From Sphingomonadales bacterium UBA2369 (GTDB lineage Bacteria; Pseudomonadota; Alphaproteobacteria; Sphingomonadales; Sphingomonadaceae), in assembly GCA_002344055.1 (NCBI GenBank), contig DDTH01000014.1:97489-161488 (forward strand): DNA of 64,000 nt, read 5' to 3'. A program made the position numbers and the translations under genes. Of this stretch, positions 39,115 through 45,505 are shown piece by piece; the first letter of the stretch is position 1; each line of letters begins with the position of its first letter. Below the pieces are notes generated by a model, which was not told the origin of the DNA, ran no database searches, and saw nothing but the letters and a program-made list of their open reading frames with translations.

Positions 39115-40165
39115 CCGACGGCCCGGCGGCCATTCCCTTGCGAGCCGTCACGATCGCGGCTGACGCGCAGGCGCAGAACAGCGCGCCCTCAAGGCTTGCG
39201 GTGACGGCTTCCGTCAACGCTCCGAAATCCTGTTCGCCGAGTAGTGCACCGATGCCATCGACCCGAAAACGAGACGCGGGAAAGCGGTCGGCCAGCAGGG
39301 CGAGGCTGCCTGCCATCAGCTTGCCGCCCGACAGGGCGATGATCAGACCGGTCATGCTGCCCGCGATCGCACCCGCTATCGCGCCCCGGCGGATGGACAG
39401 GCGGCCAAGCCCACCCAGCCAGACACCTGTTCCGGTGGCTGCGCCCAGCAATGCGCCTTCTGGCGCGCCCGTAACGCGAATGGGCGCGTAGCCGACCAGC
39501 AAGGTGAATGCGTCGCGCGCGAGCAGGCTTACCACCGCGCCGACGATCAGTCCGCCAAGCGCGCCGCCGGCAATCTGCCAATAAGGCGGGCGGCTTCCGG
39601 CGGCGGCGATGCCGAAACTGACCCCGGTCGCGCCGAGCAAGGCGACGAGCAGGGTAGCAGACGTGAGCACCAGCAGCACTGACAAGGCGCCGACCCCCGG
39701 CTGCGCCGCGCCCAGTGAGCCATAGATTATGCCGCCTATAATCCCCGCAACCGCGCCGCCGGCCATGCCTGCGGCGCCAAGCCGGAGCATGTCCGGCCAG
39801 GCGTTTGTGACGGGCGTTGGCGTGGCAGGGAGGGGGGGAATGGGTTTCGTAGCGCCATCTACGGCCGCGACGAAACGATAACCATGCTTCGGCACAGTCT
39901 CGATGAAGCGCGGCCGTGCAGCATCGTCGCCGAGGCGCTTGCGCAGCGTCCGGATGCACTGTGTCAGCGCTTCGTCGGTCACCGGAACGCCGGACCACAC
40001 CTCATCCATGAAGCGATCCTTGGTCACCAGAGTGCCGGCATCGCGTACCATGAGCGCCAGCGCGTCGAAATAGCGGGCGTTGAGTTCGACCGGTTCGCCA
40101 TTCTCGAGCAACCGGCGGTCGGCAGTGTCGAGCGTGAACGATGCGAAGTGAAACGGACCAGTCAC
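39104..40165 (-). CDS. Winged-helix (OmpR/CadC-type) regulator fused to a multi-pass membrane domain
   Basis: 353 residues. The first ~100 form an OmpR-type winged helix: FTLDTADRRLLENGEPVELNARYFDAL, then TDEALTQCIRTLRKRLGDDAARPRFIETVPKHGYRF. After a proline-rich linker follow about eight glycine- and alanine-rich hydrophobic segments (residues ~125-345). CadC-like proteins usually have one membrane segment and a periplasmic sensor; here the sensor part, if any, is the membrane domain itself. The start is GTG (MTGPFHF). Target genes are unknown; the divergent lipoprotein downstream is convergent, not a target by position. Confidence 0.85.
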   Translation of the reverse strand: MTGPFHFASFTLDTADRRLLENGEPVELNARYFDALALMVRDAGTLVTKDRFMDEVWSGVPVTDEALTQCIRTLRKRLGDDAARPRFIETVPKHGYRFVAAVDGATKPIPPLPATPTPVTNAWPDMLRLGAAGMAGGAVAGIIGGIIYGSLGAAQPGVGALSVLLVLTSATLLVALLGATGVSFGIAAAGSRPPYWQIAGGALGGLIVGAVVSLLARDAFTLLVGYAPIRVTGAPEGALLGAATGTGVWLGGLGRLSIRRGAIAGAIAGSMTGLIIALSGGKLMAGSLALLADRFPASRFRVDGIGALLGEQDFGALTEAVTASLEGALFCACASAAIVTARKGMAAGPSASG

Positions 40166-40268
40166 CGCTTCGCCTTAGGTGAGGCCACCGCCCGAGAGGA
40201 AGGAGTCATGCCGCCGCCGGCGGGCGCTACACGCGCCCGGAAAGTCCCATTGCTGCCATCCTGGCGGA

Positions 40269-41129
40269 TCACATGCAGCGATAGGCGCGGCCGGTGGCGC
40301 TGCTGACTTCGTTGTCCGAGATTTTGGTCAGCACGCGCCGCTCGATCTGGCCGCGCGTCTCCATGATTAGCACGTTCGGTGCCTCGATCCGCCAGGTGCC
40401 GGACGTGCCGTCGGGCCAGGTCAGCGCACCGCCGGGATCGAAGCGCAGCATCGCCTGGCAATCGCGCGTGTCGCTCCAGACACCCGCGAAGAATTGCTCG
40501 GAGACTGGTTGTGCCGCGGGACCGCGCAGCGCAAACCACCACACGGCGAAGCCGATGCCCGCCGCGGCGACCAGCCCCGCCAGGCTCAGCCATAGCCATT
40601 TCAAATTCTTTCGCGGCGCGTAGGGCGGCGGCGGATAATGGGAAGCGGCGCCATAGGCTCCGTGCGATTGCTGGGGCGCACCAGGAGGCCGCGGCATTGG
40701 CGGCGGCGGCGCAGGCGGCGGTCCGGCCTGGAACTCGCGGGCCTTCACGGCGATACGGTCGATCGCTTCGTCGCGCTGCTCGATCCAGTCGATCCACTGT
40801 GAATCGGCGAGATGGTAGGAGAGTTCGTGCGGCTCGATCCGTTCCAGCCGCATTGGAATGATCGACTTGTTCGACTGATCGGCCAGGATCAGTTCGCGCT
40901 TCACCTGCTTGCTGCGCTCCGAATCGATGCAGAAGAGCAAAAGCATCGCGTCGGTTTCGGCGATGGCGTGGCGGATCGCGATGTCCCATTGTTCGCCGGG
41001 TTCGATGTCGCGGGGCGCGATCCAGCAATCGACGCCGCGGGCGTTCAACGAGCGCTCGATATGCAGCGCGGTCTCCGCCTTGGTCGATGGATGGCTGACG
41101 AACAGCCTGGGTGGTCTCTTCTCTTCCAT
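40269..41129 (-). CDS. TIR-domain protein with membrane anchor and extracytoplasmic domain (TIR-2)
   Basis: 286 residues. TIR domain about 6-130: PRLFVSHPSTKAETALHIERSL, DCWIAPRDIEPGEQWDIAI (BB-loop region) and KQVKREL with the candidate NADase glutamate (about E79). Then a proline/glycine linker (about 138-170), a membrane segment (about 175-198) and a C-terminal domain (FFAGVWSDTRDCQAMLRF..DGTSGTWRIEAPNVLIME..AYRC). It resembles TIR-1 at 28778-29842 in order of parts and in the W-C-W-C-containing terminal domain. gggagcag precedes the ATG. The cyclase gene ends 25 bases upstream, so the two form an operon. Confidence 0.88.
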   Translation of the reverse strand: MEEKRPPRLFVSHPSTKAETALHIERSLNARGVDCWIAPRDIEPGEQWDIAIRHAIAETDAMLLLFCIDSERSKQVKRELILADQSNKSIIPMRLERIEPHELSYHLADSQWIDWIEQRDEAIDRIAVKAREFQAGPPPAPPPPMPRPPGAPQQSHGAYGAASHYPPPPYAPRKNLKWLWLSLAGLVAAAGIGFAVWWFALRGPAAQPVSEQFFAGVWSDTRDCQAMLRFDPGGALTWPDGTSGTWRIEAPNVLIMETRGQIERRVLTKISDNEVSSATGRAYRCM

Positions 41130-41154
41130 GACTGCTCCCGGCTCGCGCGTCGCC

Positions 41155-42963
41155 TTATCCGGTGGGATCGTCCTGTTCAACGGCGCCGCTGCGCCGGTTC
41201 CCTTTCGCGGCGGTCAGCCGGTACATCGGGAAAGCGCCATATTTCTTGGCCAGGTCGATCTGGCCGACATAGCGGCAGCGGAACCGGAACGGCGCGTGCA
41301 GCGCCACCATCGCCGCGAACGGTTCGGTGACATAGACGTCGCCGGGCGGCGTCACCGGCTCGATCCGCGCGGCGCGGGCAACCTCGTTGCCCAGGAAGTT
41401 GGCGAGGCCGGTGACGCGGTCTTCCGACTGGTAGACCGAGCCATAGTGAAGCGCGATCCGCATGCCGCCCAGACCGGGCGGCAAGCCGAGGCCGCTGGCG
41501 TCATAGGCGTGGAGCACGCGCTGGAGGTGCAGCGCCACCTCGGCCCCGGCAGCGGCGCTTTCCATCACCAGATAGAGCGCATCGCCCCAGGTGTTGCGGG
41601 CGAGGATGTGGCGGCGCTGGGCGGCGATGACCTCGGCGACCCGGCCCATGATCTCACGGTCGAACACGGGATAAGCGGATTCCGCCAGGCGGGAGAAGCC
41701 GGCATAGTCGGTGAACAGGATAGCGGCGGTGCGGCGCGGCAGAGGCGGGGCCGCGGCCGCATTGGGCCGTGGATAGGCCCGGTCGATCGTACCGGGGGCG
41801 ATCACATCCGTCTCGCCGCCGCGATCGCGCCAGAGCAGGACATCGGCGCCGGTGCCGACAGGGCCGCCCCGCTCGCCGTCCCAGATTGCGAGCTGGAAGG
41901 CATTGGTTGCGAGATGCTGCGCGCGCAGCCGCGCGCGACCCATGGCGACGGCCGCGCCATAGCCGAACAGGCCGGGATCGCTGACATAATGGAGGCGGGT
42001 CGAGTAAGTGACGGTCTCCGCCGCGGCGAGGCACGCCTCGGCGCGCGCGGCCCATTCCTCTCCGGCAGGGAGGATCGACTGGGCGAAGAAGTCCTCCTTT
42101 ATGCAAGGCAGGACGATGTTGAGTTCGCCGCCCCGGCGCAACACGGCTTCGGCGATCAGGATGTCGGCGCCTGCCGCGATCGAGCCATAGGCGTAGCCGG
42201 CATTGCGGGCGTCGAGGATCGCGTCGATCTCGGCCGACAGGCGCGCTTCTTCCACAGGATTGGGCAGGAAGATGTGTCCCGCATAATGAAAAGCGGCGGG
42301 CGCGCGGAGCGGGTTCAGCAGCGCCCGACGCGCGCCTGGCGGCACTTTCAGCCGGTCGGCGATCACGCCGAACTGGCGCACTGTGGTCGCGCGGTTGCCA
42401 ACCGTACAATTGGGCAAGGTGATCGCGAGCCGCGCCGCCTCCGCTGCGTCCTTGAAGCGCCAGAGCAGAAGGGAGGCCTCGGCCCGGGTGGCGGCGTCGT
42501 AATAGTCCTCGGGCGCCGCGACCTTCGGCATCGCCAGTATTTCTTCGGCCAGCGCACTGGAGGTTTCGGCGTCACCGGTGAGTAAGGCGAGGCTTGCGGC
42601 GTTGATGCCAGGATAGGCGTCGCCGCTGTAGCGATAGATTGCGAGATAGGCGCGATACGCCTGTTCGAGCTGGTCGGCATCGCCGTCCAGGCCATTATCC
42701 TTCAGCAGGCGAGCGCCGAGCGCGCGCTTGTGCGGATTGTCGGAGCGATCGAGTCCGGCAGAGCGGAAGATGTCGAGCGCGCGCTGCGTATCGCCCATGC
42801 GCGCGAGCGTCAGCGCCTGCTGGTGATAGAGATCCTCTGACGCCGCGCCGGCGGCGATCGCGCGCGATGCTATGTCATAGGCACGAAACGGGTCGCCGCG
42901 CCCCAGCGCCTCGCGGGCCGCGGTAAGGGCGTCGTCCGCGCCGATTTCATTGCTTTCGCCCAT
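41155..42963 (-). CDS. TPR/TRAFs-binding-like protein with class III nucleotide cyclase domain
   Basis: 602 residues. N-terminal ~195: TPR-like helices with SGDAYPGINAASLALLTGD, recalling the MAP3K TRAFs-binding (DUF4071) region of conflict proteins. Middle ~225-400: a Rossmann-like stretch (GYAYGSIAAGADILIAEAVLRRGGELNIVLPC) similar to SLOG-type nucleotide sensors. C-terminal ~180: cyclase domain with ILFTDYAGFS (metal D419) and NTWGDALYLVM (metal D461). The base-selecting Lys is replaced by Asn (about 458), and the usual Asn of VNxAAR is Ala in VARAAR while the Arg remains. Activity is plausible but base choice is not predictable. Ribosome site ggggagaga. It is co-directional with TIR-2. Confidence 0.8.
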   Translation of the reverse strand: MGESNEIGADDALTAAREALGRGDPFRAYDIASRAIAAGAASEDLYHQQALTLARMGDTQRALDIFRSAGLDRSDNPHKRALGARLLKDNGLDGDADQLEQAYRAYLAIYRYSGDAYPGINAASLALLTGDAETSSALAEEILAMPKVAAPEDYYDAATRAEASLLLWRFKDAAEAARLAITLPNCTVGNRATTVRQFGVIADRLKVPPGARRALLNPLRAPAAFHYAGHIFLPNPVEEARLSAEIDAILDARNAGYAYGSIAAGADILIAEAVLRRGGELNIVLPCIKEDFFAQSILPAGEEWAARAEACLAAAETVTYSTRLHYVSDPGLFGYGAAVAMGRARLRAQHLATNAFQLAIWDGERGGPVGTGADVLLWRDRGGETDVIAPGTIDRAYPRPNAAAAPPLPRRTAAILFTDYAGFSRLAESAYPVFDREIMGRVAEVIAAQRRHILARNTWGDALYLVMESAAAGAEVALHLQRVLHAYDASGLGLPPGLGGMRIALHYGSVYQSEDRVTGLANFLGNEVARAARIEPVTPPGDVYVTEPFAAMVALHAPFRFRCRYVGQIDLAKKYGAFPMYRLTAAKGNRRSGAVEQDDPTG

Positions 42964-43050
42964 TCTCTCCCCGCACTTGGGCGCCAGAATCCGATCAAAC
43001 CTGCCCGTGGTCAAGCCAAGTGGTCATTCATGCGAGCGACAGGAAGCGTA

Positions 43051-43068
43051 ACCTATTACGTAATAAGT
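43051..43068. promoter_or_regulatory. Palindromic operator ahead of the MarR gene
   Basis: acctattacgtaataagt: perfect ten-base core attacgtaat with further symmetry on both sides (one mismatched pair in 18 bases). It lies 15 bases before the GTG start of the MarR gene and between it and the divergent cyclase gene, the usual place for MarR autoregulation. Confidence 0.65.
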
Positions 43069-43082
43069 TGCGGAGTTGAACG

Positions 43083-43595
43083 GTGACGGATTTCGTCTCT
43101 GAATTCGGGCGGCCATTGATCGCCCACCGGTTGCGGCGATTGTCCGACTCGTTCGTCGACGCCTATGCCGATTGGCTGCCGCTGGCCGGGATCGAGGCGC
43201 CCGCGCGCAGCATGTCCACGATCATATTGTTGCGTGACGAAGGGCCGCTTGGCGTCACCGAACTGGCAGCGCGGCTCCGGCTCAGTCATCCGCTGATGAT
43301 CAAGCTGGTCGCGACGCTGGAAAAGCTGGGTATCGTCGAGGCCGTTCCGGATCCGGGCGACGCGCGAAGGCGGCCGGTGGCGTTGACCGCAACCGGCCAG
43401 GCGGAGGCGGATCGGGTTGCCGCTGCGCTTGGTGCGATGGATCGCGCTTATGCCCGCCTGTTCGCTGATGCCGGGATCGACCTGCTGCGCGCGGTCGAAG
43501 GCATCGAAGCGGCGCTCCGTGAAGAATCGTTCGGTGAGCGGTTGCGCTCGATCGCTGCTGCCGATCCTGTTGAAGAGGAAATGACATGCGCATGA
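43083..43595 (+). CDS. MarR-family transcriptional regulator
   Basis: 170 residues. Winged-helix core STIILLRDEGPLGVTELAARLRLSHPLMIKLVATLEKLGIVEAVPDPGDARRRPVALT: recognition helix and the D-x-R-R wing are typical of MarR. GTG start after ggag. The palindrome just upstream is the likely operator, and the next gene, an exported aspartyl protease, starts inside its last codons and so is the probable target. Inducer unknown. Confidence 0.9.
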   Translation: MTDFVSEFGRPLIAHRLRRLSDSFVDAYADWLPLAGIEAPARSMSTIILLRDEGPLGVTELAARLRLSHPLMIKLVATLEKLGIVEAVPDPGDARRRPVALTATGQAEADRVAAALGAMDRAYARLFADAGIDLLRAVEGIEAALREESFGERLRSIAAADPVEEEMTCA

Positions 43596-44524
43596 CCCGC
43601 TTGCTGCTCTCGCTGGCCATCGTGGCGGTGCTGACCGCGCCGGCTTACGCCCAGCCGCAGCCCGCCCCCCAGGCTGGCGCGCAGCCGGGGCAGGGGCCGA
43701 CGGTGGTGCGGCGGATGCAGGCGCCGGTTCCGCCGCCGCGCGCGATCGGCGAGGCGGCGCGCGTGCCGATGGCATTGGTGGACGGCATTCCGGTGGTGGA
43801 CGTCACGGTCAGCGGGCGCCCCTATCGCTTCGCACTGGACACCGGGGCGGGCGGGCACGGCCGCATTCGCCCGGCCGTTGCCGAGGCGCTGGGCCTGGCG
43901 GTAACGGGCATCGTTCGCGCAGGTGACGGATCGGGCGCGGTACAGGAGCGGCGCAATTTCGCGGCGACCGCGCTCAGCGTCGGCGACATTCGGTTCGAGG
44001 GTGTCCAGCTGACGGAGATGGGTGACATTCCCGGGCGGCTGCAGAGTGTCGATGGCATAATCGGGCGCGGACTTTTCGCCGAATTGCTGCTGGCAATCGA
44101 CTATGCGGGCGGGACGGTTGCACTGTCGCGTGGCGCGCCGCCAGCGAGTGCCGCCGCCAGCGAGGCGAGTCAGCGCGGGATTGTCGTATCACTCGATATT
44201 GGCGGGCGCGCTGTGCCGGCCGTGATCGACACTGGCAATGCTATGGCGCCTCTGGTTCTACCCACCGCGCTGGCCGACGGGTTGCGCTCCGGCGAAGCAC
44301 GGCAGGCCGGACGTGCGCGCACGGCCATTTCCGAGGTGGAGATCATGGAGGCCGACCTGGCCGTGCCGGTATCGCTCGGCGGGGAGCGCCTGCCGGTCAG
44401 CCGCTTCCGCTACCCGGCGATTGGGGACTTGGCCAATATCGGGTCGCAGGCTTTTGCCGGCGGTACGCTGATCGTCGATCAGGCCAGCAATCGCGTTGCC
44501 TTCGTGCCTGCCGTGGCGCGCTAG
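43586..44524 (+). CDS. Exported retropepsin-like aspartyl protease
   Basis: 312 residues with a signal peptide (ending near AYAQ, about residue 22) and two aspartic-protease motifs, FALDTGAGG (about 91-99) and AVIDTGNAM (about 211-219), so both halves of the active site may be in one chain. DGIIGRGLF follows the first half. It fits the clan AA 'aspartyl protease family' found in periplasm or at the cell surface. It overlaps the MarR gene by ten bases. Substrate unknown. Confidence 0.85.
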   Translation: MRMTRLLLSLAIVAVLTAPAYAQPQPAPQAGAQPGQGPTVVRRMQAPVPPPRAIGEAARVPMALVDGIPVVDVTVSGRPYRFALDTGAGGHGRIRPAVAEALGLAVTGIVRAGDGSGAVQERRNFAATALSVGDIRFEGVQLTEMGDIPGRLQSVDGIIGRGLFAELLLAIDYAGGTVALSRGAPPASAAASEASQRGIVVSLDIGGRAVPAVIDTGNAMAPLVLPTALADGLRSGEARQAGRARTAISEVEIMEADLAVPVSLGGERLPVSRFRYPAIGDLANIGSQAFAGGTLIVDQASNRVAFVPAVAR

Positions 44525-44527
44525 GGC

Positions 44528-45394
44528 TTAGGAGCCGCGGGCGACGCGGACACCATTTTCGATGGTGGTGCGCGGGCCGCGATTGACCGGAGTGGTGCTG
44601 GTCTGTGGCGTGCGGGGCTGCGATTGTGCGCTGGCCCGGGCCGGGCGCTGGCGCGTGGTGCGGCCGGTTGGGTGCTGGAAGGTGGGCCGCTCGACCTCAT
44701 AGCGCTCCAATTGCGCCCGCTCGACGATCGCCCGCTCGATCCGCGCCGGCTGGAACCCCGGGGGCGTGCGCGTGGCGGCAGCGCGCGGTGCACGCGCGAC
44801 CAGATTGACCGAGGCCTGCCGCCCTGGCGCTGGCTCCGCCGTGTCTGGCGTCTGCTGGAACGAGGCCAGCGTGCCGGCGCGCGGATGGCGATAGAAGATG
44901 TGCGCGCCGATCACGGTGTGGCGGATGAGGCTCGGCGCCCAATAAGGCCGGATCGCCGTGGTGTGATAGTTCAGCGAGAGGCCGACCGGGCGGAAAACCG
45001 AGCCGCGCAGGGCGGACGTGGCGATCCTCTCGGCGCGGGACCAGGAGGCGCTGTCGCTTACGCCGCGCGCCATCGATCCGTCGCAGGTAAAGCTGAACTG
45101 GCAGCCAGTGCGGCGTTCCGAACCCTGATAGACGACGCCGCAGACGCTGGCAGGGTAGGACGGGTGGCGTACGCGGTTGAGTACGACCTGCGCGACCGCG
45201 CGTTGGCCGTCCTCGGACTCGCTGCGTGCCTCGTAATAGATGGCTTCGGTCAGGCAGCGGAGTGCGCGCTGGAAGGAGGAGCGGTCCTGCGGCGCCTCGA
45301 ACGGCCGTGCCGCCTCGGTCGCCAGCGCCGGAGCGGGCGATGCGAACAGGAGCAGCAGGCCGGAGGCGGCTGCGGTGCGAGCGGAGGAAAGCAT
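44528..45394 (-). CDS. Cell-wall hydrolase, SleB-like
   Basis: About 288 residues from the ATG; a GTG three codons upstream (45403) is an alternative. Signal peptide ending near ALA, then a Hydrolase_2 (SleB) domain: LTEAIYYEARSESEDGQRAVAQVVLNRVRHPSYP with the catalytic glutamate, GCQFSFTCDGS and later LNYHTTAIRPYW and IGAHIFYR. The C-terminal ~120 residues are a basic, low-complexity tail. Family members cleave peptidoglycan glycan strands in spore germination or growth. It ends three bases from the convergent protease gene. Confidence 0.88.
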   Translation of the reverse strand: MLSSARTAAASGLLLLFASPAPALATEAARPFEAPQDRSSFQRALRCLTEAIYYEARSESEDGQRAVAQVVLNRVRHPSYPASVCGVVYQGSERRTGCQFSFTCDGSMARGVSDSASWSRAERIATSALRGSVFRPVGLSLNYHTTAIRPYWAPSLIRHTVIGAHIFYRHPRAGTLASFQQTPDTAEPAPGRQASVNLVARAPRAAATRTPPGFQPARIERAIVERAQLERYEVERPTFQHPTGRTTRQRPARASAQSQPRTPQTSTTPVNRGPRTTIENGVRVARGS

Positions 45395-45411
45395 ACTGGT
45401 CACGCTGTCGA

Positions 45412-45442
45412 ATTAACCGGCGCGGCTTGGCATCCGGTTAAT
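45412..45442. other. Inverted repeat upstream of the cell-wall hydrolase
   Basis: Perfect nine-base arms attaaccgg (45412-45420) and ccggttaat (45434-45442) around a 13-base loop. It lies 18 bases before the hydrolase start; it may be an operator or an RNA hairpin near the ribosome site. Confidence 0.5.
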
Positions 45443-45505
45443 CCGGGAGGTTAACGCTGCACATTGATCGCAAGGAACCGCCGGTTCGTCGCTGGCGCGA
45501 TCCTG

